64,000 nucleotides of DNA, taken from contig VXBM01000017.1 of assembly GCA_013400155.1 (NCBI GenBank), positions 800,233 through 864,232 on the forward strand. Reading direction: 5' to 3'. Each line of letters starts with the position of its first letter. Positions within the stretch are counted from its first letter, which is position 1. The position numbers and the translations under genes were made by a program. This DNA comes from Helopsaltes ochotensis (Eukaryota; Chordata; Aves; Passeriformes; Locustellidae). Below, one piece after another: positions 23,313-37,957 of this stretch. Below the pieces are notes generated by a model. That model saw only the letters and a list, made by a program, of their open reading frames with translations. It was not told where the DNA came from and did not search any database.

Positions 23313-26300
23313 GGTCTCACAACTTTCTTACTCCATTTTTTGAGATGGCCATCTCAAGTTTTTTTTTTCTCTTTTCATTCTATTCTTTCTCAGCTCTCTG
23401 GTTTCCACTTATAAATCAAATCCAACACACCATTTTAGAGCACTAAAAAGCACTGCCCTTGGACCTCTTTCTTTACCGCTGCTTTCACCAGTCTTGATCC
23501 TTAAAAGAACTATCAGGCTTGCTTGGACTGAGTCTTCTTTCCCTACTGTGGCCTTTATTTTTTCCCTTGTGACATGAAGCATGTTTGCGACAGCATTAAA
23601 TTCACTTTTGCTAGATTTCCTGTAGAAAACTCACATGTGCTATTGCACAACCATGTCCCTATGCCTTAATTATGCTGTTTCACACCTTTGAGATGTCTGT
23701 AGATGAAGTCTTTCAGAGCAAAGAAAGCATTAATTGACGTCAGCAATTTCTGTTGAGTAGTCTTATGTACATACACAGTGTCATATACACTAACCATGCA
23801 CAAACCCCAAAGAATAAATGATTTGAGGGAACTGCCCCTTGGGAAATTTGCAGAGACTGTGTTAAACTCAAGTAACATTTTAAAACCACTAATCAGACGA
23901 TATAAAAAGTTGATACAGTAATTAAATTTGGAGAAGATGCTAAATTAGGAAGTGTTGCAAACATAAGCGAAGATAGAGAAATAACACAGAGGACCTTGAA
24001 AAGCTTAAAAATAAGAGCAGGAAATAACAAAATTAATTTCATCCGGGAAACATGCAAAGGTACCTTATATCTGCGGGAAATATTTCAAAATTAAATACCA
24101 AAAGTAATCTGATCTTGTGGTTCAAGGTGTAAACTGATTGCCACAGCTGAAATAATCCTCTCAACCTTCCTGCTCAGCAACATACAACTGGCAAGGTACA
24201 CTACAAAGGATTTTGAAAGACCAGGCACAAGACATTTTTGGAGAGAGGATGCCCGTCTCTTACAGAAAATCCTCTGCAACATCTATATTCGGAAAGTAGC
24301 CAGGTTCATTGAGAACATTCCCACTGTTGGACAAGGAATATATTTGCTTACTCCCCCTTTCATGCCCAACAGTTACCTCCATGCCCTTGTTTGCATTCTA
24401 ACTAACAATTAAGCACAGACCCATGACACAGTGGCAGTGGCACTAACAGCACAAGTTGAAAAGAACAGGCGAGGCTCGTTAGAGGGTGAATTATCCGGGC
24501 TCTTGGTATTCCCAGCCTCTGAGAAACTGCCTCAGCTACTTTTCACCCTCAGCGGCCACAGGGACTGCTACACCAGACAAGCAGTAATGTTGTCAGAAAC
24601 ACAGAACCAGATACTCAGTTGATGTCAGTCAGGGCTTTTCTGCTGACTTCAAAGAGAATAGCAAATTTAATGTGAGTGTGCAGTGAAATAGGATATTGAA
24701 ATTCTTCAGTGCTGCTTAGTTTTCCATCCTTGGGCTCACCACAAGCAGGAACTAGAGAAGAGATGAGGCTTTGTACAGCACTGATAAAACTACAGCAAAT
24801 ACATCACTAGGCTTTGGCCCTTGAATGCCAGTAACTCATAGAGAAACTGGAACGAGTTGAATGGAAATCAATAACAATGAAGGATCTCAAACAGATGGGC
24901 TTTGAAGAAAGTCACTATCTTCTTTTGTTATACATAAAAGACAAGAAATGCCATTAAAATAAATAAATTCATTATCGCCCTATAGCAAATCGGTTGCTCT
25001 CTATATCTGCTTCAGAGAGGAGCTTCTACTTAGGAATTAACTTTCTACTACAGCTCTAAATAAACAGCACATATATCCTCACACATTCCCTGCCCTGTTC
25101 TTCCTAGATAAACAATCTGTACAGGAATGAAATTAGAAACTAAGATGAGTCATTGGTTTCACCACTCGTTCAGATCTGTTCATTGTCTAACCCCCTACGC
25201 ATTCAGTTGATTCAATTTATTATGAAATTCCAGAGGTGTGAACGGCTGGACAATAGCTTGAGGAGTCCTTGCAGCTGGATCACCTCTCACACTGAAGTGT
25301 AGTATGGTTCCACATGGGCCAAGAACAGGATTTCATAGAAACTGAATTGAGATTGAATATCCTTCTGTAAAGACTTGCTGTAGCATAAAGAACAAATCAT
25401 ACACTTTCACAGGAATTTTTGTGTTAAGTTTATAGTTTGTGTCAAGCTGACAGGCTTTGCTTCTGTCTGATGAGTGTGAAGCCAGTCTCCTGCAGTGTGG
25501 CTATCCTTAAAAAGTCATACTGAAGCCTATAACATGTTCAGCTCCTGATCTCATGGAAATTACTTCTATGAGGGCATTTATGATAGCAAATGGATGGGAA
25601 TAAACAGAAAAGCAAGTTGTCTGAATAAACTCATTATAACCATGGTCAGCTTTTTACACTGGGATAGCTTGAAAGCTCCAAGGAGAATATGTTAATGCAG
25701 CTAAAAACTTTTAATGAAGAAACTGTTACCACACAGATACCAGGGAGATAAGGATGATCTCTGGTTAAGCACAATACTTGGATCTTAAGTGATCTGGGGC
25801 CTGTCCTTCACTGTGCAACACATTTCCTGTACAAACCTACACAAATGGCTTTAGAAGTATCCTAATTCCAGGGCTGTAAAGTTAGTACTTTGTCAGACAC
25901 TTTTATTCATGTTTCAAGCTACATACATTGCAGTGTGTCTCACAAAAGGAAACAGATCTGGAACAGAGGAGACAAGGTATTTCCAAAGCAGGCAATACTA
26001 TTGCAGGCAACTGGCACCATCACATTTCATCAGGCATGTATGTCTAGAAAATCTTCTCCAGCCAGAAGAAGGAGATCTGTGGTTTGAGATCTCCAGACCA
26101 ACAATTCATATGAATCACTTTGGGTGGGCTTACCTTGCACTTCATCATCAAAACCTATGCCAAGGCTATGGGTAGCACCATTATGCATAGTCAGATCTTT
26201 GGCTCTCTATGGCATGTAGGTTTTCCAGCTGTCATGAGCCCCTGCTCTCCACAAGCTCTTTTTAAGAAGACTGGGCATGAAAATGGAAATGCAGTCGTGA

Positions 26301-27042
26301 TATAATGGAGTGTGGTGCCTGATACTATCAGGGCTTTTAATATTAGTCTCATTGCTGCAGGGTTTGAGCACTTCCAGCTGAAGTTGGGTGCTACCATCAT
26401 CCAACTGTCTGATAGAGAGACCTGCAGGCAAAGTTGTGGTTATAAAACTTGAGATGAGCAGATCTTCTATCTGTATAATGAGCTAATTAAAAATTAATTT
26501 AAACATAGTCTGTATAAAGTGCTGAAGCATATGATGTGGGGTATAATCCTATGCTGGATTTGACAACTCACAGCTGCTACTGCATATTCAGTGCTTTTGA
26601 ACAAAATGATACGTTCCTTCTGCCAGACACCAATGAGAATTTTCTCTCACTGAGGACTTGAGAGTCTGACTCCAGGATGCAGTTTGAATGGTTAGTCTAT
26701 GTGATGATGTGCAGAGATAAGAGCTCGGATCTTGGGACCATTTGACTGTGTTTGCACACATGCTGTTCCTTTGACTAAGCAGTGTTCTAGAAAACAAGCA
26801 TGGATATACCCACTGTCCTTCCCACCATTCTTTGTTCCAGACTTGCTCATGCTGCACCAGCTTGTGTGTCTCAGCACTTTCAGTGTTGATGTATGCATAA
26901 ATAGGATGAAAATATCTGTATTGGCAATAAGCACAAAAGGTTTTTTGCCTTGAAGGCATATAGACCCCTGGGAATTATGTGCAAAGGTGAAAGGCAAGCT
27001 CTGGTTGCTTTCCTCTGCCAATGAGTCTCAGCTGGGACATGG

Positions 27043-27055
27043 ATATATATATATA
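27043..27055 (+). repeat. Short (AT)n microsatellite
   Basis: About six AT units. It is short and unremarkable. Confidence 0.85.
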
Positions 27056-30000
27056 AGGTGTCAGGAGCTGGGCAAGCTGAAATCAGAGAGGTAGGAGCGC
27101 ACTCAGAAAGCCATGAAGAGAAAGAGCTTGTACAATTCTTGCTCTCTTTTTGGACAGGGATCTTTCACAAGCCATAACTGAGCCCTGCCCCAAATGAGGT
27201 GCTAGTCCCTATACTGCAGAGACATTGGGACTCCTGGATACACCAAACTCTTCTCCTTGCAGCCAGGCCAAAACTGGGATAAAATAGTATGGTACTGCCT
27301 GCAGAACCAACTAGAGGAAGAGGTGTTCTCTTGCTTGTTTAGCAATGATATTTAAATAGCCTAAAATGAGCAAACACTGCAATGGACTTAAAAGAAAATC
27401 TCTTTTGTTTGATTGAGAGCAACAGGATGGCTGCCTTGGCTTGAAGACTGAAAACCATTTCAAGATGAGTCCAGCTATATGAAGCAAGATAGGAATAAAA
27501 GGACTGATTTTGAAAATAATTACTTAGTGTGATAATTTTTGAATCTGAAAACAACCACTTCAAGTGACAGTTCACTAAACATTGGTATGTTGGTAGTTTG
27601 CTTACTGTACTGTTAAATAAAACATTTCCCTTCTTGCCCAAAAAGCATGTTAATTAATTATAATGAGATATAGCCTAGAAACACAATTAGGTAAGAATTA
27701 TGCATGGCCACACTTATTTTTGTGGTGTTACCAGGTACAGAATCACTATGACTCTTGATAGGAATAACCTCAGTTAGAGCAAAACAGAACTGCAATTATG
27801 AAACAGCTCCCTACTTACTAGAAAGAAAATCTTGTATGTTTAGGAAGCTTTCATCAACAGGAAGAACACATATGTTCTCTACTCACCACCTTTATTCTGC
27901 CAGTGTCCCCAAAGCAGGAAAGGCACAGGGGCCCCCAGGACTCTCTGAGCTGCAGTAGAGAAGCTCAGGGATGGAAATCCACAGATTAAGAAAGAGAACC
28001 ATGAATAACAGGTAACATGTGAATGAGACACAGGATATCTAATTTGAGAAAGAGCTTTCCATTATTCTCTTAAAAACTCAGTAGTAAAAAATCAGCACAG
28101 AATAAATCCATTAATTAGCTGATTCTAGCCAGCTACTGTGTATTGCTTATTGAATTCTCATGAGAGCTTACAAAGACCTTGGTTGCTTCCCATAAAAGGG
28201 TGCATCTGTAGGCTTCTGCAGTAATATTGCCACCAAGCTACTTTTGTTTTGTGCTACCTACAAAGACTTGACATAAAATTTCAAACAAATATCAATTTTT
28301 TAAAATTGTTTTTCCAAAATACTGATGTACATATTCAAGCTGCAGACCATAATCAATTAGAGCCCTCTGTCCTCAAAGGACCCTCTATAGAAAGGCTAGA
28401 GCTCATCATGACAAGAGATGGGCTCTCTTGTAGGCTCATCAAGAGTTCTTTATGGAGCAAAGAACAAGCTTGCAGAAGAGCTAAGTAACACTGAAAACTT
28501 TTGCCTCTTCTGTTCTATGCCCACAGTGCATTTTTGCTTGCTTTTTCATAAAATGGAATGACATGTACGTGATCTTAGAGAGATGAGCACAATACAAGAG
28601 CATGTACAGAGCAGCATTCATAGGAAGAGATTGGGTAAAACATTCCTTCCCAACCCTTCTGCACATAGATATGCCAAAGGTTTGGTAGCCCTGACAATGA
28701 GCTTAACATCCAAATGAGTCCGATTGATGTCTTCCCAGTCGCAGCTGGTCAGATTTTTAATGATTGCCTGTTACAAAAGGAGAAGCAATACATTCCTTGT
28801 TGATCATAGAAATGTATGTTAGAAAACAAAACCTCCATCATATAAAGTAATACTTCCATGTCCTGTGCCTCACATTTCAAAGCTCTTTTGCATGTTCCGC
28901 TTACCACACATATTGATTGGTGATTTTTACAGTCCATTCTTTAGTCATTTATCCATGAAAATAAAATTTAAAGGATGACAAAATACACACGCCATGCCTA
29001 TTCCCTCCTGCCAATTTAATACAGAGACATTTTAGTAAAAAAAGCCACCTGAATCCTCCAAATGATTTTTAATGCAGCACTGATTAAGGACGTATTGGGG
29101 TTGCATGGCAAGGTTTTGACAGTGGGGGAGGCTACAGGGGTGGCTTCTGTGAGAAGCTGCCAGAAACTTCCCCTATGTCTGACAGAGCCAATGCCAGCTG
29201 GCTCCAGCACAGACCCACTGCTGCCCATTAGCAGCACTGCCAGCGGCCTCTGGGATAGCACAGTTAAAAAGGGGGAAAAACACCCCTGTGCAAGAGCAGC
29301 TGGGAGGAGAGGCAGCCAGGGTCACACTTCCCAAAACAAAGTCCCCAGGAGCTGTCTGGAGTTCTCTTGCAGCCCAAGCTGTTCAACATGGAGGCTTATC
29401 GCAACAGTTTGCCACAGGGAACATGCAGAGCGAGGTTCCCATGGCAGTTAACTCACGCTCAAGAACAATTTTGAAAATCTACAGTTTAATTGCCACAAAT
29501 AGAGTTTTCTCCAATCTTTTCTCTTTTTATCTGCTTAATCTGAATGGAAACAACAAAATTATCTTACAGCGGATTTCTTTTTAGGCTGTGGTTAGGTGCT
29601 TGGAGAACAGTTGAATCTTGTGTAAGGCCCATGCAGCAAGGATGAGAGTTTTGAGACATAACGTGATCAAAGATGTTTGATTGTTATATCTTTCTCAGAC
29701 TCCCCTGACAGCCTATTTTCAAATTAAAATCCTTCTTAGAAATACTCCTTCAGCTTAGCTTTTCAGAAAATCCCGCATGTGACAGATCCAAAGCACACAA
29801 TTGCCAAGAACAGTCTTTTAGTTTCCATTTACAGCAGCGTCATTCTGGTTTATCAGGAGTGTACTTTACACACAAGTATTTACAGGAGAGACTTTAATTG
29901 TTTCAATGGATCAGGTCTTTTCATCCTGCACATTTCTAAACACATTAAGCATGTCTGCATGGTTTTTTTCTTTTCACTTGCTGAAGGAATCATCTAACAA

Positions 30001-33000
30001 ACTGGGATCTAAATGGAAAGAATAGAGATGCAGCTACAGTAAGGGTGTGATTTCATGGTCAGCTTCAACTAGTTGAACTCTAAAATAGTACTGCAAGGGA
30101 CAAATCTTCCTTTTCCCCCATCTCACCTGTCTGTCCTCCACGCTTTGTGTCAGCACATGGAGATGCATCCTCAGCAGTCAGCCAGGTCCAGTGCCCAGTG
30201 TAGCTGTACAGCTGGATGAATGCTGCTGCTGACACAACACAAGGATCAGGGACAGACATCCTTTCACCACCTTCTTGGAGTTTAGAAATAGATTAGCCAT
30301 GGCTGACATAAAACTACACCCAAGTATCACCCCTTTTTGGTGAAGAAAGGAAACAGCAAATTCCCGTGTTATTGGCTGCACAACAGCAAATCACATTATA
30401 GATACATAGAAAGCATTTGGCATACCTGCCTTTATGATATCATAGTCACTGGTAATAGAAATGGAAAGAGATACATCAGACAAATGTTTGTTTCAAGCAG
30501 TCAGACAGGAAATGTAAATTAAACCAAATGAAGTGAAATTGTAAGAGAAGTGTTATGGACAGGCGACTGTGAGGCTTGAACAATCACTTTTCCTTACCTT
30601 CATCTTCATCTCAGAAGATACTACTTCTAAAAGTATACCGAATATTGGTGTCATGCTAATTACCATTACATGAAAAGGTTGCTTAGGAGGCAGATCTAAA
30701 CTAAATGGTGGAATGGAAAAGGCCATACACTAGCAGCTTCAGCAGAATTTGGAGGAAGCCTTTAACATTTTTTATCCATTCCCCCACTGTTTGCTGAATA
30801 CAAAAAAAGATAGTAGAAAAACTTCAAGATCTGTAAAAAGACAAGTTTGGGGACTGCAGAATGAGTAGTGCAAAGTCAAATTCTTTTTTTAGAAAGAGAT
30901 ATTATTCCTGTTGAGAAAAAAGGTCACTTCATGTCAGAAGAATTAAATAATAGGAGAAAATGAGACAGTTTGCTCTACAGCAGTGAGCACTAGCTGTTTC
31001 CAGTGCCAAGACCCCACATTAGATAGACCACCACTCTGATCCTGAATGACTTCTATCCAACTCACTGCCCTCCACCTCCGCACCAGTGGCACAGTGCCTC
31101 AAGCCTTGACTCTGCAAGACGGCAGGATCCAGACACCAGTGCTCTGTTCTGCAGTAGGATATACAACAGCAGTTCCCACGGCCATCACACGGAGCTACGT
31201 GGATACCTATTGCCAGGAAGGGTGGGGTGAGAGCACTTGGAATGCAGCTACTGAAAGTTCAAGTCAACAGGTTTGGAAACTTGGCAAAGACAGCATAGAT
31301 AAATAACTCAAGGTTTGCAGGGCACCTCTGTGACTGGTATAAATCAGATGAGTACTACCAAGTTCAAGGGAACCTGCCAATGAACGACAGATGAGCACCC
31401 ACTCCTTTGCAAATGCTCCTCTGAGTCGTGCTATCTGAACAGCTTGGATCGCATCCAGTTTTCTAGTGTTTCCTCCAGGCCAAGAGGAGAACCACACAAA
31501 ACTCATTCTGCCATTCTCAACACGGTGAAAAATGAAATCACATTTGATGCTGAAAGTTGATCCTCCATTTTTAACATCAGCAAAGATACAGAGATGTAAA
31601 AAAGAATAGGGAACTTCCTCTCTGTCTTTCAAATCCCCACCCTTTAAGTGCTTTCCTGCTGCTGACAGAAATGAAAGTCAGGCCTGGATGAATCCAGCAG
31701 AGATACCCAGAGGCACCGGAGCAGTGCTGGGCCCCTCCCAATGCCACACTGCAGCTCAAAGCCCTGAAAGGCTGCAGATCTCCCACCGTGCTGCAGTTCA
31801 GCTCCCACCTGAAGAGCTGCATACCTTGCAGCAGTGGACTCTCTTTGCAGCAGTGTGACAGTAGGTCCTTCTCTTCTCTGCCTTCTATCAGTACAATCAC
31901 ATGCTACTCTAATGGTGCACAAATGCTGAGCAGCATCTCTGCTCCTCCTGCTCATTTTACCTCCTGCTGCAGGTCAGTGCCAGCCAAAGCCCTTTATTTG
32001 CTGAGCTTTGCCCACAGCTTCTGCCTCAGCTCCCTTTTGAAGTGCTTGCTTTGGCAATTGCCTTTCTACATGACAAGGTTGTCATAAGGATTTTTGAGAC
32101 AATGGAGCCTGTAGTAAATGGGAGTCTTGATAATAGCAGAGAGATCAGATTTCATGCCTTGAGATTCAGTGTCACTCCATGCATGCTGCACACACACAAG
32201 TCAACTGCACATGCACTGCTGTGCCCTGGGCTGGAGCTTGCAAAATTGCTTTCCTGCATATGCACAGTAGCTTTTTCCTTCACAGCCACTGCCACCAGTG
32301 CCAAAAAGGCACCCAGCTGATGTGAAATATTGGAGGAAGCTTTTCTGTACGCTTTTCATATGAAGCATAAGACTTCACAGGGCATTTAGAGAGGACATCT
32401 GGCAACTCCTTCACTGGCCAACAGGATTTGGAGATGCCTCCAAATTCATGCAGCAACAGACTGCTTAGTCATGGACCTCGCAGTTTTCAGGCTTACTGAT
32501 GAAAATAAGTATGAAATAAAGACATAAAATACAAATGAAACAAATAAGTCAAAAGCAAATCAAAACTTTTCAAAAGTTAAAAGGATTTCAAACAAGTTGA
32601 AGTTCATTTCTTAGCACAGTAAGGACTCAGCTACTTGGATGGTTGATTTAGCCATATTTTGACTACAGCAAAAGATGGCTCCTAGTCACAAGACCTGGCT
32701 CTATTAATACCAACTTCCAAAACAACTGAAATTGTCAAGCATCTGGTTCAGCCTCTTACATAAAGTTAGGCAGGGCCTGAACTCTGAATAGGGATTTGAA
32801 TTTTACTGTATTTCAGGGTTGATGGTGAGAGGGTTGGGATATCAAGTTCCTCTGGTATACTTTTCAGTACACAAACACAGTTCTCTAACCCCATCATGTT
32901 CCCAAGATGCTACTGTGGTGTCGGCTGAAAGGCTGGGAGGAGAAAGGAGTGGAAGAGGAGAAAGAAGTTCCTCATTCCTCCCTGTTGCCCTTCCTGTTTT

Positions 33001-33319
33001 CATGTCTGTTTATTCAGAGGATTTTCTTTCCACAAGCAAACAACTAGAGACAAGCTCACTCCAAATGTATGTTCTCTCATGTTTCAAGCACTTGCTCTGT
33101 TCTTGCTAAATGTTTAGTTACAGCATGAAAAATGGATATGTGGAATGAAGACATTTCCCCTTTGACTTGCACATTTGCTGAAGGTATGTCAAGGATCTGA
33201 GGCAAGGGGTATGGGCAAGCTTTCAAGAAAGTTTCCCCCCCTTCTCCTTTGCTTGCTTATTAGAAGAGCAATAAATATCAAGCAGACAGACCCTTCTCAC
33301 AGTTACAAAGCCTACCTGT

Positions 33320-33620
33320 AACTGAGCTGGATAATTAGCAGCCTTGAAGATGATATATGACTTTCATTACCCTTTGGGACTGGAGACTAAATGAGGACAG
33401 AGCTAATTGCCGTGCAAAGCAGTTTGGCATGAATGAGAAAAATGCAGGCGCTGTCTCCTGCCAAAAAAGGGCCCTATTGCTGCTCTGATCTCATGGCTGG
33501 TTTTTGCCGCAGGAGTTCACTTGGTGTCCATAAATCATGGTCTGCTTACAGCTGAAACTGCACTGAGTCATCAACATGCAATAAGCTGAGTGACAGATTC
33601 CAGCCTGACTACATTAGAAC
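33320..33620. promoter_or_regulatory. Candidate enhancer-like block with homeodomain and AP-1 type sites
   Basis: No coding frame or repeat is evident. Sites seen are TAATTAG from 33332, TAATTG at 33404-33409, CCATAAATCATG at 33528-33539 (CCATAAA is a posterior-HOX/CDX type core), TGAGTCA at 33564-33570 (exact AP-1 core) and TGACAG at 33591-33596. CpGs occur at GCCGTGC, AGGCGCTG and GCCGCAGG in a CpG-poor background. The mixture and spacing fit a conserved regulatory element. Individual motifs of this size are expected by chance, so only conservation or chromatin data could confirm it. Confidence 0.3.
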
Positions 33621-33719
33621 TTCAGACTTAGTCCTCCCCCCCGCCCCACACTACCCATACTTAACAGAAAATTAAACCCAGACTACACAGACATGAAGGC
33701 TGTGAGAAACACAAGGCTT

Positions 33720-34060
33720 GTTTACTTGACAATAGTTTTTTAAGACTGATGTTTCCAGGAAATAACATCATGCATTTTGAAAGGGAGAGGGCCACAAGCA
33801 CTGATTTTATAAAATGACCCATACTGCTATAGCACTTGGTTTGTCCTTCCTCATGTAATAGCTGATTAAAATGTATCGCCCTCCTTTAATGATCTAAAGT
33901 GGCACTTTGTCATCTTAGTTCTTATGGAGATAGATTTAGTCAGCTAACTGAGAAAATATTTTGCTGCTCTTTAAAATTAGGCCAGAAGAACCTGAAATTT
34001 GATTGCGAACCTGCTTCCAAAGTGACCTGGGGCATATTAACATCCATATTGTACCCATAA
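33720..34060. promoter_or_regulatory. Second enhancer-like block next to the previous one
   Basis: Separated from the block above by a C-rich spacer (about 33633-33650), this stretch also lacks frames and repeats. Words of note are ATCATGCATTTTG near 33769, TTTAATGATCTAAAGTGG near 33884 and ATTTGATTGCGAACC near 33996. It may be one element together with 33320-33620. Confidence is low because the evidence is texture and motif content only. Confidence 0.2.
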
Positions 34061-37000
34061 GAAGTGTGGGCTTCTGGGGAATCTAATGCATCAGTGCAAA
34101 AGAGAGACCTTGAAGATACTCTTTTCCTCTTCCCATTCTGTTTTACAGAAGATCTTTTGCTTTTCCCTAAAGGTACTTTAGGTCTATTTTTTTTAATGGA
34201 AGAGATTGTGCTGAATTTGCAATATGGTATCCTGTCAGATCCTAATCAATTAGCCCACATCAGCTCAGCATAAGGCAGATACCAATTTAACTCACAGAGC
34301 TAAGCCTTCTGATTTTCTCTAAGGGCAGTCACATAATTCATTCTTTGTAGTGCCAAATTATATTTGACATTTAATTTAAAACTCAAGGTACCATAATGCA
34401 AAATCTCACTAAAAATAATGGTGATAAAGCAGAGGAACATTTCATTTGACAGTAAGGATTTTTTCAGCTTATTTATGCACCCAAACTTTTCCCCTCACCC
34501 ACCTTTCAAAGGCCCAAACTCAGGAGCCAATCACTTTCAGGTGATTTTAGCCTCTACAGGTGCTTGCATAAAGTAAAAGGGCACTTAAAGGTGAAGCATA
34601 CATGGTGGTTGCTGATTACCTTTTGGTGGGCGAGTTCTGCCCTCCTCTCCCTGATGACACAAGCTCAACTTTTCATGTATTCTTGCTGCTGTAGATAGAA
34701 AGAAATATTCCAGTAGAGTGGCTGGGCTAAATGGAATGGTTGTGTGTGGACTGTGGGATGGGGAGTCAGCCTGGAAAGGTTGAGTTTTTTACATTTAGAA
34801 GACACAACAAGAGAGAGGGGAAAAAAGACGTGTTTAATGGCTTCATTCACCATTCTCTGCAGCAACTCCATTCACAGCTTCCTGGCACAATGGAAGTCTG
34901 GTGGTTCATCATGCATGTCTAGACTCTGACAGTGATGGTTCATGCACAAATGATAATAAAACCCCCAGGTTCTCCTCCTTTCTTGAAATTTGCAACACAC
35001 TGTGAATCCATGGGGAATTCTAGCCATGGGCTCACTCAGCACTTCCAGTAACAGTCAAACTCCAATAAAAGCACTACTTGGAAAAATTGTGCAGCTGTCT
35101 CTGTCAAGGTGAGTGGCTTGTAGGGACTGACTCTTTCTGTTGGTAGTGTGCAAAATGCTAAGCAGCTAGAGATTTGCCTGGCTAATCAAGAGCAGCTCCA
35201 TGAGAAGAGAAAGTAATGGATAACAGGCAGGCTCAGCATTGTTGAGACAATCGCAGATAACAATAAGCAAAGGACATTGGTAGAGCAATCCTCCTGAGAG
35301 TGACTCAACTTTTGTCCTGTCAAGAAACAGCTACTACTTTGCAATAAAAAGAAGCAAATGTCTAATGTTCTCATCCTTTATGTGCCAGATTAGCTTTGGG
35401 GAAAAAAAAAGAATCATCACTGGTCGCAACATGCTTCTCAACATAAGATGGATGACTCAGATTCTGGGATGTTAGGTCTTACTGTGGATTTCAATCCCTG
35501 ATTAAGATGAAGACAGTTCAGGGCTAAACTCTGGTATTTTTAGAGTGAGTGTAGGCCTCAGGTTAGGCATTCTTGCTCTATTTCATAGTTGCGTGTAGGT
35601 GCATGCATATGCTACTGGGAGACAAGCTCAAAATTTTGCCATGTGAGTTGAGGGGATCCATTTCTTTTAGTACTTCCTATGCGCTCCACGTTTACGTGAG
35701 GCATTATCTGGGGTATGAAATGTGGACAGGAACAAAGCTGCTGGGTACCTGAGTGAGAGAGGGCATTATCAGCATACTTGGAAATGGAAGAAACTGTATT
35801 TGATGTTGATATGGAGTGGCTATGTGACAGGTTTAAATTAGTGAAACAATTGTAAGGGCATAACACTGCTGTAGGACCTCCCTATCTTCCAAAAAATTTC
35901 ATGGTGGAATAAAAAACACAAAGCCAAAACTTCTGGAAAAGCAATTCTTCAGCGTTGTATAACACAGAGAGCTCCTTTCTATGGTGTATATCCTGTAATT
36001 CAGCTCTTCCAGACTTCCTGAGCCTTGATAATGTATCAAGACATTATTTCCAATGGCAAGGATTTTGTATTTTAATTGTAAGGACAAAAGTACCTTCCAC
36101 AAGTCTAGATAGCTGCTTTCCTAATCTAATTATATTTGGCTTTTATAGCATACTTTAGAGTTACGCGGTTTACTAATATTTTTATGTGGAAAAACACTTC
36201 CATTGGTTTAAGCACTATTAACAATTCTAAGAAATAGAGATGAAGTATCCCCTCTTGTTTTTTCATTACATTTAAGATTATATCATGAGGAATTATGCAG
36301 CCTTCACACCTCTATTTCTAAGCTCATTTTACTTAGCCTCTTCTCATCTGGAAATCTTTCCAGAAATTGGCTCACTGCTTTTGCCCCTTCTAAATCCTGT
36401 ACATAGGGTCCTTTTGAGTCGAGGACAAGGCATAATTTTCAGGATGTTAACCTGTTATAGATTCCTATCATTCACTTCATATTCTGTACTGTCCCAGAAA
36501 TTTTTGCAATTCTGAATCTGGGTAGGTACACCTATAACTCCTCACCAACTTAGTAGCAACACTTTGGCACACAAACATACAAAAAGTGCACAAAATCTTT
36601 AGGATATTTAAACCATCAAAAGATTTTGCACCAAATTCTTAAGAAAATTCAGCTTGACAAATATTTTTTCAAAATATTTTGAATGTTTTCAGAAAGGAAA
36701 TCATGCAGGAACTGATACAATTGTATTACTGCAATGAAGCTAGATTAGCTAAATGGCCATTTTAGTAGTCCATTTATATCATTAATTCTTTTATATTGCA
36801 GAGACAGAAGCTTTAAAAATAAGGAATAATTTAAAATGGTAGGGAAAAAGTACACAATCAGTAAATATCTGGATTGAAAAACTGACATTTTGCACTACAA
36901 AGAATCATTAAATGGAAATGAAGGGATAAGGGCATTGACTGAGATTTCAGACCCTCAGATACATAAATTGGTTCCAAGTGCTGACAACTTAAGCACTTTC

Positions 37001-37950
37001 ACTGAAAAAATATTTAAACAAGAGTCTAACTTTAAATTTATGTTTCTGAAGGCCTTGTTCATAATCGCTTTTCATATGTGGGATTTACCATATTGCTTTG
37101 CAAGGAGTCTATCAAACATGGAGAACTGACTTCAGAGTCCTTGCATCCAGTAAGGAAGCTGATTTTTAATTATGCTGTGCAAAAAAATTAGCGATAAAAT
37201 CCCCTTATAAATACAAATAGAAAACTAAATCATACTGTAGGTAGCCATAAGGATTGGGATGCAGAGAGACAGTGAAAGAGAGGATGCAAATGACCTCTTG
37301 ACACTTACACAGTCTAATTTCTGAGGAAAAATTCTATTTCAATTTATGGTGATGTAAAGAAGGCTCAGGAAACAGCTTGTTTACTCCTCATTTAAAACAC
37401 TCCTAGAAAAATGGATTATAGGTTTTTTAATACCTCCTGCTATAGGATTTTATCATTAATAGCCCAGACACATTTGTCACCATTCTTACTCATGGATATT
37501 TGTGTGAAGATTTCAACAAGCTCTATTTTGTTCCAGTTTAAATTCCTTTAAATTCTTCCAAGCTCCATTGTGGAATAACTCTCTGCATAATTTAAACTTG
37601 TGTTTGACCCCTGTTCAAGGTTATTACCATACCTATATTGAGGAGCATTTTTCCAAAGCACAAACAGCAACAATTTCAAACTATTTGAATTTCCTGGCCA
37701 CTGTCTGTCCATCCAATCTGAGGAGCTGTAGTATCTTACATTTTCTTGTTACTGACCAAAGTATTTCTGAAATTCCAAGTTAATTAGCACCGCAACAGTT
37801 CAAGTACTGTAGGAGGCTAAACCCTGGTTTTCCAATGGAATAAGCAGGGGTTGCTGCTGTTCCACATGCAATAAAAATAAATTCCCTGGACAAAGCCAGC
37901 AAATTCTACATTGCCAGATAACAAAATATGAAAAATAAAGGACTTATTTT
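34061..37950. other. Unique AT-rich non-coding sequence, nothing recognised
   Basis: I see no exon, RNA or classifiable repeat. Frames such as 35612-35866 minus and 36285-36515 plus are rich in Ser, Leu and Phe, as expected from AT-rich non-coding DNA. Confidence 0.65.
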
Positions 37951-37957
37951 TCTCACA

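Larger units (their letters stand above)
20986..33319. other. Long unique non-coding stretch, no gene seen
   Basis: Over 12 kb contain no convincing exon, RNA gene or classifiable transposon. Low-complexity spots are an A-run at 23112-23122, a T-run at 23300-23312 and a short AT repeat at 27043-27055. The part from about 31030 to 32310 is visibly richer in G and C and holds overlapping frames on both strands (31264-31632 and 31577-31900 minus, 31788-32087 plus). Because they overlap in several frames, I read this as a compositional effect and not as a gene. Confidence 0.6.

Noticed and set aside
26588..27021. Two overlapping minus-strand frames of 109 and 123 codons
   Set aside because: They overlap each other in different registers and show no family or composition typical of a real protein.
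31264..32320. Cluster of long frames on both strands
   Set aside because: Local GC enrichment explains several simultaneous frames. None has recognised motifs, and I could not define retroviral or LTR ends.
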